Below, in pieces: positions 46,445-54,747 of a DNA stretch of 64,000 bases. Source of the DNA: Cyclobacteriaceae bacterium (GTDB lineage: Bacteria; Bacteroidota; Bacteroidia; Cytophagales; Cyclobacteriaceae); assembly GCA_019638355.1 (NCBI GenBank), contig JAHBTY010000005.1, positions 186,001-250,000 on the forward strand, read 5' to 3'. Under the pieces are notes generated by a model. The model saw nothing but the letters and a program-made list of their open reading frames with translations. It was not told the DNA's origin and did not search any database. Within the stretch, counting starts at the first letter, position 1, and each line of letters begins with the position of its first letter. Made by a program: the position numbers and the translations under genes.

Positions 46445-49400
46445 TCATTTACCCAATGTAAGTTGACTAAACATAAACAAGTTTTCGTCACCTGCCTGAT
46501 CATTTTTGAATACCAATACAACATTGTGTTTACCGTTAACCGGTTTAAACCCAATACCCGATGGTCGCATGTACACACCGGCCTGCACTTCGATTTTGGG
46601 TGCATTGGCAAAGCTTACAGTTCCTAACTTGGTCCCTTCGGTAGAGTCAAGCCAAACTTCAATAGTTCCACTTTTCATGTTGCCCATTTCGGCAATTACA
46701 AAACTCATACTACTTACACCAGTCAAATCAACATTGGCGAATGTTGCAGTCGCATTGTTTTTAATATTCTCTACAATCTGGAAGCCACCCGCATTCAATT
46801 TTCGCGCGCCACCCGTAAGCGAGGCTTCCGCGGCTGTTAACACGGGCGACTTAAACACATATTGTTTGGTTGTACTTAACGAAGGCATGCCGTTGGCACC
46901 ATTATCTTCATAAGTTGCCGTAAGTACATAAGCCGATGTTGCAGCCGGCCCCGGAGGCGGCACAACTGCAAAAGCTGATTTACCGGTTAAAGGTAAACTC
47001 TTCACTTTATCATCGGTTGCGAGCGATAAAATATATTCAACCATTTGCACGGCTTGACCTTTGGTTAATTGCGGATGCGCAGCCATAGCCACTTCGCCCC
47101 AGTTACCCGAACCACCATTTAAAATTTTATCACTCAACACTTCGGTAGCGCGCACATCTTTTGCATAGCGCTTGGCCACATCGCGGTAGCTTGGCCCGGC
47201 AGATTTCTGATCAACCAAATGGCAAGACTTACAATCACTTTCAGCAATCAATAACTTACCGGGCAACTCGGCACGTTGATGGCCTTGTGCAATCGCGGTC
47301 ATGTCATAACCTTGCGGATGGTAGTCCATCGTAATTTTTACGCGCTCGGCAGCAATCTTGCCATCGGCAGTAGAACCATCTTCTTTATCGGTTACGGTTA
47401 CTTTGTATTCAACTGTACTACCCTGCAAATAATGATTGCTATTTCCGCTTACTGAAATTTCGATAGCCGGTGGTTCATTACCAGCAATGATTACAATCTC
47501 ACCCGATGCTTTTGCTCCCTTAGCATCAATAGCTGTAATCTTAGGTCGATAGATACCTGCTTTATCGAAGTTAAATTTAAATTCAGGTGTAGTGGATTTT
47601 GTTACAGCACCATTCAATTCCATTTCATATGTAACGGCATCGCCATCAGGATCAGTAGTGCCTTCAGCAGATACAGTTCCTTCTAACGGCAATGCACCAG
47701 AAATTTTACTAGCGCTTACTACCACTTGAGGCGGACGGTTGCCACCATTAAAATCAATCCGCGATAAGCGTGCATCCATGTTCTGTTTGAACCATTGGGT
47801 ACCATATTCAAGTGTGTACAACTTACCATCAGGACCAAAGGCCATATCGATGATGTTGTTGAATTGCATACTGGGTAAGAACGGTTCAATATCCATAATG
47901 GCACCCTTTTCATTCATGGTAACCAAATGAATCCAGTTGCGCATCCAATCGTAGATGATAAGCTTACCATCAAAATAATCGGGATAAGCTTCTGCTTTAC
48001 CTTTAAAGTCTTCGGAATAATAAACCGGACCAGCCATCGCATTACGACCACCGGTTTTCATTAACGGAAAATCAGGTGAGGCATCGTAGGGATACCAGAT
48101 AAACGGAGCACTTACAGCAGGTAACTCAGTTTTACCGGTATTGTTAGGCGATGTATTGATCGGTTTGGTAGGATCATGCTTCGCTCCTGTTGTCTTGGTT
48201 TCAAAATCATGTTTTCCATAGGCATAATTACCACCAACAAACAAAGGCCAGCCAAAGTAACCGGCTTTCTGCGCCTGGTTCACTTCATCGTAACCACGTG
48301 GGCCACGCTCCGGACTATCATTACCGGCATCAGGGCCTACTTCGCCCCAATAAAGAAAACCAGTCTTCTTATCAATCGAAATACGATACGGGTTACGATT
48401 ACCCATTACATAAATTTCAGGGCGTGTTTTTTCTTCTCCTTTCGGGAAGAGGTTGCCTTCCGGAATGGTATAGGATCCATCGGCTTGTGGTTTAATACGC
48501 AGAATCTTCCCTCTTAAATCGTTGGTGTTGGAAGATGTGCCTTGCGCATCGAATGGCGAGCGGCCCGCACGTTCATCAGCCGGACTAAATCCATCCGATT
48601 CAAATGGACTGGTATTATCACCCGTTGATAAGAACAGATTTCCATCTGGAGCAAACGTAAGTGAACCACCCGTGTGGCAACACTTTTCGCGTTGGGTAGG
48701 TACTTCCAGTATTTGTACTTCACTGGCCTGATCTACCTTTTTACCATCGAATACAAAGCGCGATAAAACGTTAGCCGACTTTTCAGGATGTGAGTAATAA
48801 ATATATAACCAATTGTTTTTTGCGAAATCAGGATCGGCAGTAATACCGAGCATACCATCTTCATATTTGGTCCATACATTAAACGTATTGATCTGGTTAA
48901 TTGAATCCGTTTTAGGATCGTAGAGTTTAACAGCACCTTTGCGTTCAATAAAAATGATGCGGCTGTCCGGCAGAATGGTCATCTCGGTAGGCTCATCAAA
49001 ATTGTTACCCAACACATTTTTAGTGAAGCGGTTTTCTTCGGGCACACGCTTGGCTCTTGCTTTCGCGAAGTCAGGCTTCTTCTCGCCTATTGCATATTTA
49101 ATTCCCTGGTATAAATGACTCAGGAATAATTCTTCACTGAACGATTCATCGGTATGGCCAAGCCCGGTATAAAATGAGCGGCCACCATCAAAATCATGAT
49201 ACCAGGCAATGGGATGATTCTCACCGTTTTCTCCACCTTGATAACTGGTTTCATCCAGATTATACAAAACAGTTATCTCGTCCGATATCTTTTTATAGTT
49301 GTACAACTCATCAGTACGAACCCATTCGTCAGGCAGGTTATCTTCACCAAATGGTTTTACTTTTTTAAATTTTGCTTCCTGAATTTGCGGGTGACTTTTA

Positions 49401-49783
49401 AAATAAGCACCTACCAGTTTGCCATACCACCACCAATCGTACTCAGTATCCGCAGCAGCGTGGATACCAACATAACCTCCACCGGACTGAATGAAACGCA
49501 TGAATTGATTTTGTTGCTGCTGATCCAATACATCACCTGTGGTACTCAGAAAAATTACTGCCCGGTATTTCTTCAGGTTTTCTTCGGTAAATACATCGGC
49601 AGATTCTGTGGTATCAACTGCAAAACCTTTTTCAGCACCGAGTTTAATTAATGCAGCTTTGCCTGCTGTAATGGATTGGTGTCTGAACCCTTTCGTTTTA
49701 GAAAATACCAGTACCCGTGGCGATTCCTGGGTACAGGAGTAAAGAATAATGCAGCAACTTAAAAGAATAAAAAGCTTTTTCAT
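46445..49783 (-). CDS. ThuA / PQQ-type sugar dehydrogenase / PKD / cytochrome c / CBM fusion lipoprotein
   Basis: 1112 residues, with a lipoprotein signal (MKKLFILLSCCIILYSC, lipidated Cys17). Order: ThuA-like glutamine-amidotransferase fold (about 25-240, LVFSKTKGFRHQSI, GGGYVGIHAAADTEYDW); soluble glucose-dehydrogenase-type beta-propeller (about 255-690, PTEMTILPDSRIIFIERKG, NRNPYRISIDKKTG, AFGPDGKLYTLEYG); a PKD domain (about 695-780); a c-type cytochrome with CKSCH (about 849-853) and GPSYRDVAKRYAK; and a carbohydrate-binding CBM6-like end (about 970-1112). It would oxidise a sugar outside the inner membrane and pass electrons through its own haem. The DUF1080, Gfo/Idh and epimerase neighbours fit sugar oxidation. 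A terminator separates it from the DUF1080 gene upstream. Confidence 0.9.
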   Translation of the reverse strand: MKKLFILLSCCIILYSCTQESPRVLVFSKTKGFRHQSITAGKAALIKLGAEKGFAVDTTESADVFTEENLKKYRAVIFLSTTGDVLDQQQQNQFMRFIQSGGGYVGIHAAADTEYDWWWYGKLVGAYFKSHPQIQEAKFKKVKPFGEDNLPDEWVRTDELYNYKKISDEITVLYNLDETSYQGGENGENHPIAWYHDFDGGRSFYTGLGHTDESFSEELFLSHLYQGIKYAIGEKKPDFAKARAKRVPEENRFTKNVLGNNFDEPTEMTILPDSRIIFIERKGAVKLYDPKTDSINQINTFNVWTKYEDGMLGITADPDFAKNNWLYIYYSHPEKSANVLSRFVFDGKKVDQASEVQILEVPTQREKCCHTGGSLTFAPDGNLFLSTGDNTSPFESDGFSPADERAGRSPFDAQGTSSNTNDLRGKILRIKPQADGSYTIPEGNLFPKGEEKTRPEIYVMGNRNPYRISIDKKTGFLYWGEVGPDAGNDSPERGPRGYDEVNQAQKAGYFGWPLFVGGNYAYGKHDFETKTTGAKHDPTKPINTSPNNTGKTELPAVSAPFIWYPYDASPDFPLMKTGGRNAMAGPVYYSEDFKGKAEAYPDYFDGKLIIYDWMRNWIHLVTMNEKGAIMDIEPFLPSMQFNNIIDMAFGPDGKLYTLEYGTQWFKQNMDARLSRIDFNGGNRPPQVVVSASKISGALPLEGTVSAEGTTDPDGDAVTYEMELNGAVTKSTTPEFKFNFDKAGIYRPKITAIDAKGAKASGEIVIIAGNEPPAIEISVSGNSNHYLQGSTVEYKVTVTDKEDGSTADGKIAAERVKITMDYHPQGYDMTAIAQGHQRAELPGKLLIAESDCKSCHLVDQKSAGPSYRDVAKRYAKDVRATEVLSDKILNGGSGNWGEVAMAAHPQLTKGQAVQMVEYILSLATDDKVKSLPLTGKSAFAVVPPPGPAATSAYVLTATYEDNGANGMPSLSTTKQYVFKSPVLTAAEASLTGGARKLNAGGFQIVENIKNNATATFANVDLTGVSSMSFVIAEMGNMKSGTIEVWLDSTEGTKLGTVSFANAPKIEVQAGVYMRPSGIGFKPVNGKHNVVLVFKNDQAGDENLFMFSQLTLGK

Positions 49784-49830
49784 TTGTGAAGATGTGTGTA
49801 TTAAATCGGTTGACTAAACTATAGCTGAAC

Positions 49831-49856
49831 AAAAAACCTCTTCTGGTTAAAGAGGT
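49831..49856 (-). terminator. Rho-independent terminator after the DUF1080 gene
   Basis: On the minus strand ACCTCTT (49856-49850) and AAGAGGT (49842-49836) form a perfect 7-bp stem followed by TTTTTT. The DUF1080 stop codon lies in the loop, so the hairpin overlaps the gene's end. Confidence 0.8.
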
Positions 49857-50548
49857 CTTATTTTAATGTTTCGATACCAAACCTTATCGCCATGATCCTG
49901 CAAAGCGATGTGACCTTTTGAAAACTTACCAAAGCCGGGCATACTTTTGAATTTACTTCCGGCAACTAATGCGTCCCATTCCGGTGTGTGCATGGTGAAC
50001 TCCACTGTTTTGATGCCATTTAACCAGAACTCATCCTTGCCCTTATTTGATATTAAACGAGCAACATTCCACTCGCCCGCAGGCTTTACGGTTTCTTTCG
50101 AACATGAAATCAAATCATACAAATCGCCCGCGCGGTGTTTGATGATTTTTGCATCGGGATGGCATTCGTTATCCAACACTTGCATTTCGGGGCCTGTAAC
50201 CCATACGTATTTGTATTCGTCCGATTCCTGAACATTGAAAATTACACCACTGTTTCCACAAGGCTGAATTTTCCATTCTAAATACAATTCGTAATTTTCA
50301 AACTCCTGATCGGTTACCAAATCACCACCTTTTTCTTCCTTGTTTGATGTATCCAGAAAGAGTGCATCGTCAGAAATTTTCCAGGCAGTTCCCACCTTGT
50401 TGGATTTAAAGGTGTGCCATCCTTTAGTGGATTTACCATCGAACAAAAGTTGCCAACCGTCTTTCTTTTCTTTAGCGGAAAGTGAATTGTGTTGTGCGTT
50501 TGCTGCACTGGCAACAACACACAACATAACTATACAGGCTATCCGCAT
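49847..50548 (-). CDS. Exported DUF1080 protein (3-keto-disaccharide hydrolase-like)
   Basis: 233 residues from the ATG at 50548, one base after the cytochrome stop; a start at 50569 overlaps it. Signal peptide MRIACIVMLCVVASAANAQ. DUF1080 motifs: GWQLLFDGKSTKGWHTF, YELYLEWKIQPCGNSGVIFNV, VTGPEMQVLDNECHPDA and IALQDHGDKVWYRNIKIR. Members hydrolyse 3-keto-glycosides in the periplasm. Its gene order behind Gfo/Idh, epimerase and cytochrome c suggests one pathway. It is distinct from the lipoprotein copy at 30979. Confidence 0.9.
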   Translation of the reverse strand: MRIACIVMLCVVASAANAQHNSLSAKEKKDGWQLLFDGKSTKGWHTFKSNKVGTAWKISDDALFLDTSNKEEKGGDLVTDQEFENYELYLEWKIQPCGNSGVIFNVQESDEYKYVWVTGPEMQVLDNECHPDAKIIKHRAGDLYDLISCSKETVKPAGEWNVARLISNKGKDEFWLNGIKTVEFTMHTPEWDALVAGSKFKSMPGFGKFSKGHIALQDHGDKVWYRNIKIRPL

Positions 50549-50549
50549 C

Positions 50550-50960
50550 TTAATGTTCTTTTTCACCATCTAACGATAATACATAGCGGGCCATCTTCTC
50601 AGCATCTATTTGCGAAAGATCGGCATGTGGCGACATGGGAATCTCACCCCACACTCCGGTACCACCTTCTATAATTTTCTTTGCAAGGTAAGTAACATTG
50701 GCTGCGGTGAATTCATATTTTTTGGCTACATCGGTATGCGAAGGGCCGATTAATTTATTGGTTGCATGATGGCAGGTTTTACAATCGCTGGCTTTTACCA
50801 ACGATTCGCCTTGTGCTATTACATCTACAGCCTGCACCGGAGTTGTTGTTTCATTGGGTGTGCCGTAATCTTCGGCAGGGGTTTCTGCCTTTTTAGAGCC
50901 ACAATACATGAGTGTTATAGCCAACACCACCATTAACAGTATTGAAATTTTATTTTTCAT
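50550..50960 (-). CDS. c-type cytochrome lipoprotein
   Basis: 136 residues from the ATG at 50960 (another ATG three codons earlier). Lipoprotein signal MKNKISILLMVVLAITLMYC. The haem site is CKTCH (about residues 60-64), preceded by AQGESLVKASD and followed by GPSHTDVAKKYE; the axial Met is probably in EIPMSPHADLS. It closely resembles the cytochrome domain inside the 1112-residue fusion (CKSCH, GPSYRDVAKRY, GEVAMAAHPQLTKGQA), indicating duplication. It probably accepts electrons from a periplasmic sugar dehydrogenase. Confidence 0.9.
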   Translation of the reverse strand: MKNKISILLMVVLAITLMYCGSKKAETPAEDYGTPNETTTPVQAVDVIAQGESLVKASDCKTCHHATNKLIGPSHTDVAKKYEFTAANVTYLAKKIIEGGTGVWGEIPMSPHADLSQIDAEKMARYVLSLDGEKEH

Positions 50961-50985
50961 GGGGATCATTTTAGATTTAATCAGA

Positions 50986-52041
50986 TTAACTCAGTCCTAA
51001 TACTTTTTTATTGAGCGATGGATTTTTTCCAGCGGAGGCGAAATCATCAAACGCTTTTTCTGTTACACGAATGATGTGATCTTTTATGAAAGGTGCTCCT
51101 TCGGCTGCACCTTGTTCCGGGTGTTTGATGCAACACTCCCACTCCAGTACAGCCCAACCTTTATAATCGTATTGTGCCAGTTTACTAAAGATGGATTTGA
51201 AATCTACCTGACCATCGCCAAGTGAACGGAAACGGCCCGGACGGTTTACCCAATCCTGAAAGCCTCCGTACACACCACTCTTGCCGGTAGCATTAAACTC
51301 AGCATCCTTCACATGGAACATTTTAATAAACGAATGATAGAAGTCGATGTATTGCAGGTAATCTAATTGTTGTAATACAAAGTGGCTTGGATCATAAAGA
51401 ATATTAGCACGTGTATGTTTGCCGGTTGCTTCCCAAAAACGTTCGAAAGTAATACCATCGTGTAGGTCTTCGCCCGGATGGATTTCGTAACATACATCTA
51501 CACCTACTTTATCGAAGGCATTTAATATTGGCAACCAACGTTTGGCCAATTCTTTAAAGCCATCTTCTACCAATCCGGCAGGACGTTGCGGCCACGGGTA
51601 AACCGTATGCCACATCAGTGCACCCGAAAAAGTTGCGTGTGCATTCAATCCTAAATTTTTACTGGCTTTGGCTGCGAGTTTTAACTGATCAACTGCCCAG
51701 GCCGTACGTTCTTTGGGTTTACCATGAACTGACTTCGGAGCAAAACCATCAAACATCACATCGTAGGCCGGATGTACTGCCACCAATTGACCTTGCAGGT
51801 GCGTAGAAAGTTCTGTGATTTGTAAACCACACGATTCAACTGTTTCGCGAAGTTCATCGGCATAGTCTTTACTCTCCGCAGCTTTTTTCAAATCAATGCA
51901 GCGACTATCCCAGGTAGGGATTTGTACGCCTACATAACCTAAAGATGCTACCCACTTGCAAATTGATTTCAGGTTATTGAATGGAGGTTCATCGCCCATG
52001 AACTGGGCTAAAAAAATTCCGGGGCCTTTTAATGTCTTCAT
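50986..52041 (-). CDS. Sugar phosphate isomerase/epimerase (TIM barrel)
   Basis: 351 residues, no signal peptide, hence cytoplasmic. Xylose-isomerase-like barrel: FLAQFMGDEPPFNNLKSICKWVASLGYVGVQI, TELSTHLQGQLVAVHP, ANILYDPSHFVLQQLDYLQYI, FHVKDAEF and WAVLEWECCIKHPEQGAAEGAPFI. Conserved His, Asp and Glu would bind a divalent metal. Members are often paired with Gfo/Idh dehydrogenases in inositol-like or keto-sugar breakdown; the upstream gene ends 3 bases before this start. The exact substrate is unknown. Confidence 0.9.
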   Translation of the reverse strand: MKTLKGPGIFLAQFMGDEPPFNNLKSICKWVASLGYVGVQIPTWDSRCIDLKKAAESKDYADELRETVESCGLQITELSTHLQGQLVAVHPAYDVMFDGFAPKSVHGKPKERTAWAVDQLKLAAKASKNLGLNAHATFSGALMWHTVYPWPQRPAGLVEDGFKELAKRWLPILNAFDKVGVDVCYEIHPGEDLHDGITFERFWEATGKHTRANILYDPSHFVLQQLDYLQYIDFYHSFIKMFHVKDAEFNATGKSGVYGGFQDWVNRPGRFRSLGDGQVDFKSIFSKLAQYDYKGWAVLEWECCIKHPEQGAAEGAPFIKDHIIRVTEKAFDDFASAGKNPSLNKKVLGLS

Positions 52042-52044
52042 AGC

Positions 52045-53202
52045 TTAAACTTCAAATGGAGTCCACTTCTCTTTACTTTGACCACTCTTCACTACATTAT
52101 CGATAAATGCCATACCGCGGATACCATCATCCACCGAAGGGAAATCGATATGTTCAGGAGCTTTGGTGCCATCAATTTTTGCACTAAGCGCCAATGCAAA
52201 GTTGCGATAGAGATTGGCAAATGCTTCCAGGTAACCTTCGGGGTGACCACCCGGAGTGCGAGTATTAAACAACGCTTCCTTGTGAAGAAATCCATTAGTG
52301 CCTGCACGATAAATCTGAGTTGGTTTATCCAGCCATTTTACCAGCAAGGTATTTGGCTCTTGTTGCGACCATTCCAGGCCACCGTTTTCGCCATACACCC
52401 GAATCTTCAATGCGTTTTCTTCACCAGCCGCAACTTGTGAGGCCATCAACACACCGGCACCTCCATTGTCAAACTTCAGCAACACATTACCATCATCATC
52501 CAATGCACGGCCCGGTACCATAATATTTAAATCAGCACACAGATGTGTAATTTTTAAACCGGTAATAAACTCTGCCAGGTGTGCAGCATGTGTGCCAATG
52601 TCGCCCATCGCACCGGCTTTACCCGAACGTTTAGGATCAGTTCGCCAGGCAGCCTGGGCATTGCCTTCGCGTTCGCTCATCTTACTAAGCCATCCTTGCG
52701 GATATTCTACATATACTTTGCGGATTTTGCCGAAGATGCCATCGCGCACCATGGCACGTGCTTCGCGCACCATCGGGTAACCCGAATAAGTATGTGTTAA
52801 GCAAAGTAACAAACCTGTTTCCTGAACTTTCTTTTTTAATTGGCGAGCCTCATCTATGGTAAACGTGATGGGTTTTTCAATCACCACATGAAAACCTTTT
52901 TCAAGTGCCAGCATGGCTGGTGCGAAGTGTGCAAAGTTTGGCGTTACTATGGTTACAAAATCAATGCGTTTATCGGCCGGAAGTTTACTCTCCTTCTCAA
53001 TCATTTCTTCGAAGGTGGTGTAGGTTCTGTCTTCTGCCAGAAACAACATCTTACCACTTTCTTTGGCTACATCCGGGTTGATACTAAGGGCTCCGGCAAC
53101 CACTTCAATAAGTCCGTCCATATTGGCGGCCAGGCGATGGATGGATCCGATGAAAGCATCTTTGCCTCCACCTACCATTCCCATTCTGAGTTTTCTGTTC
53201 AT
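52045..53202 (-). CDS. Gfo/Idh/MocA-family NAD(P)-dependent oxidoreductase
   Basis: 385 residues. The Rossmann fold begins RMGMVGGGKDAFIGSIHRLAANMD (about 6-29), followed by VTIVTPNFAHFAPAMLALEKGFHVVIEKPIT, the EKP signature of this family with the catalytic Lys, and GDIGTHAAHLAEFITG with a conserved His. It has no signal peptide. Members oxidise or reduce sugars, often at C3 or on inositol. It leads an operon with the epimerase, cytochrome c and DUF1080 genes (gaps of 1-25 bases). Upstream ATCGTTTGCA (53281-53290) resembles half of the CAAACGTTTG operator. Confidence 0.93.
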   Translation of the reverse strand: MNRKLRMGMVGGGKDAFIGSIHRLAANMDGLIEVVAGALSINPDVAKESGKMLFLAEDRTYTTFEEMIEKESKLPADKRIDFVTIVTPNFAHFAPAMLALEKGFHVVIEKPITFTIDEARQLKKKVQETGLLLCLTHTYSGYPMVREARAMVRDGIFGKIRKVYVEYPQGWLSKMSEREGNAQAAWRTDPKRSGKAGAMGDIGTHAAHLAEFITGLKITHLCADLNIMVPGRALDDDGNVLLKFDNGGAGVLMASQVAAGEENALKIRVYGENGGLEWSQQEPNTLLVKWLDKPTQIYRAGTNGFLHKEALFNTRTPGGHPEGYLEAFANLYRNFALALSAKIDGTKAPEHIDFPSVDDGIRGMAFIDNVVKSGQSKEKWTPFEV

Positions 53203-53337
53203 GTGATTAGGCTATGGTTTAAATTACAACTAGTAAGGTTAAAACGAAGGGACGAAAAATAATGAAATAAATTTAACGGAATCGTTTGCAGTACTTTTTA
53301 GTGGACTTAAATAAACTTGTGCAAAAGATTTTAGAAG

Positions 53338-53386
53338 TAGGCGACTGACGGCTATTGAGCAAAAGCCTTTAGCCGTCTGACGCCTA
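53338..53386. repeat. Dispersed hairpin repeat, copy 2
   Basis: TAGGCGACTGACGGCTA (53338-53354) and TAGCCGTCTGACGCCTA (53370-53386) pair at 14 of 17 positions with a 15-base loop. It is the inverted homologue of the copy at 46385-46431 and lies eight bases after the xylA stop. Confidence 0.8.
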
Positions 53387-53394
53387 AGAAAGGA

Positions 53395-54723
53395 TTAAAT
53401 GAATTTATTCAACAGATTTTCAAGGTATTCTTGTTTGCCACTAATTTGTGCTGGTTCTCCATTTTTAAGGGCCAGTTGGCGCAATTCGCGCAATCCGAGG
53501 CTTCCATTTTCAAACTTCTTACCATTGCCTCGGTCGAACGATGCATAGCGATCTTTCTTCATTTGTGTGTACTCGCCATTTTCAAGCATAGCATGTGCTG
53601 CAATTAATGCTTTGGCAAAGGTATCCATACCCCCAATGTGTGCATAGAAAATATCTACCAGGTCGGTGGAGTTTCTGCGGGTTTTCGCATCGAAGTTTAC
53701 GCCTCCGGTTTTAAAACCACCAGCCTGCAAGATTACCAGCATAGCTTCTGTAAGTTCGTAAACGCTGTTTGGAAATTGATCGGTATCCCAACCGTTTTGA
53801 TTATCGCCACGGTTAGCATCAATACTTCCCAACGCATTAGCATCGGCAGCCACTTGCAACTCATGATCAAAAGTATGGCTGGCCAAGGTAGCGTGGTTCA
53901 CCTCGATGTTTAGTTTGAAATCATCCATTAAATCGAACTGGCGCAAAAAGTTAAGACAAGTGGCTGCATCAAAATCATACTGATGTTTGCTTGGCTCCAT
54001 CGGTTTTGGTTCGATGTAGAACACTCCTTTAAACCCTTGCTTGCGGGCATAGTCACGCGAGATTTGTAAGAAACGGGCCAGGTGTTCCTGTTCGCGTTTC
54101 ATATTGGTATTCAACAACGACATATAACCTTCTCTTCCACCCCAGAATGTATAGCCGGTACCACCTAATTCAATGGTAGCATCAATGGCATTCTTTACCT
54201 GGGCAGCTGCGTGTGTTACCACATTAAAATCGGGGTTGGTTGCAGCACCATTCATATAGCGTGGGTTGCTGAAAAGATTGGCTGTGCCCCATAGCAATTT
54301 CACTCCGGAGTCTGTTTGTTTCTGTTTGGCATAGTCAACAATCTTGCGCAAGCGTTTCTCTGATTCTGCCAAAGTTGGTGCTTCATCCACCAGGTCGTAA
54401 TCGTGAAAGCAATAGAAAGGTGCTCCGATTTTTGTAATGAATTCAAATGCAGCATCCATCTTGTCATAAGCGCGTTGCACGGCATCGCCACTTTGCAACC
54501 ACGGAAACTGTTTGGTACCCGGTCCGAAGGGATCGCCACCGGTTCCGCAGAAGGTATGCCAGTAGGAAATCGCAAACCGCAGGTGCTCTTGCATAGTTTT
54601 ACGACCCACTTTTTTATTGGGATTGTAAAACTTAAATGCCAGTGGATTATCCGAATCTTTACCCTCGTACTTAATGGCACGAATGCCTTTGAAATACTCT
54701 TGTTTTCCTTTGATTACTTTCAT
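53395..54723 (-). CDS. xylA: Xylose isomerase
   Basis: Isomerises D-xylose to D-xylulose (and D-glucose to fructose) with two divalent metals. 442 residues, the class II length. Motifs: [12 protein letters not shown] (about 99-110, catalytic His and Asp), [16 protein letters not shown] (about 183-198), [23 protein letters not shown] with the metal-bridging Glu, and [24 protein letters not shown]. It lies 24 bases behind xylB in one operon. Confidence 0.97.
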   Translation of the reverse strand: MKVIKGKQEYFKGIRAIKYEGKDSDNPLAFKFYNPNKKVGRKTMQEHLRFAISYWHTFCGTGGDPFGPGTKQFPWLQSGDAVQRAYDKMDAAFEFITKIGAPFYCFHDYDLVDEAPTLAESEKRLRKIVDYAKQKQTDSGVKLLWGTANLFSNPRYMNGAATNPDFNVVTHAAAQVKNAIDATIELGGTGYTFWGGREGYMSLLNTNMKREQEHLARFLQISRDYARKQGFKGVFYIEPKPMEPSKHQYDFDAATCLNFLRQFDLMDDFKLNIEVNHATLASHTFDHELQVAADANALGSIDANRGDNQNGWDTDQFPNSVYELTEAMLVILQAGGFKTGGVNFDAKTRRNSTDLVDIFYAHIGGMDTFAKALIAAHAMLENGEYTQMKKDRYASFDRGNGKKFENGSLGLRELRQLALKNGEPAQISGKQEYLENLLNKFI

Positions 54724-54747
54724 GACTTTAATTTTTATTGAGTTGAT

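Noticed and set aside
54300..54680. 126-codon minus-strand frame within xylA
   Set aside because: Alternate frame of xylose isomerase, which has complete family motifs in its own frame.
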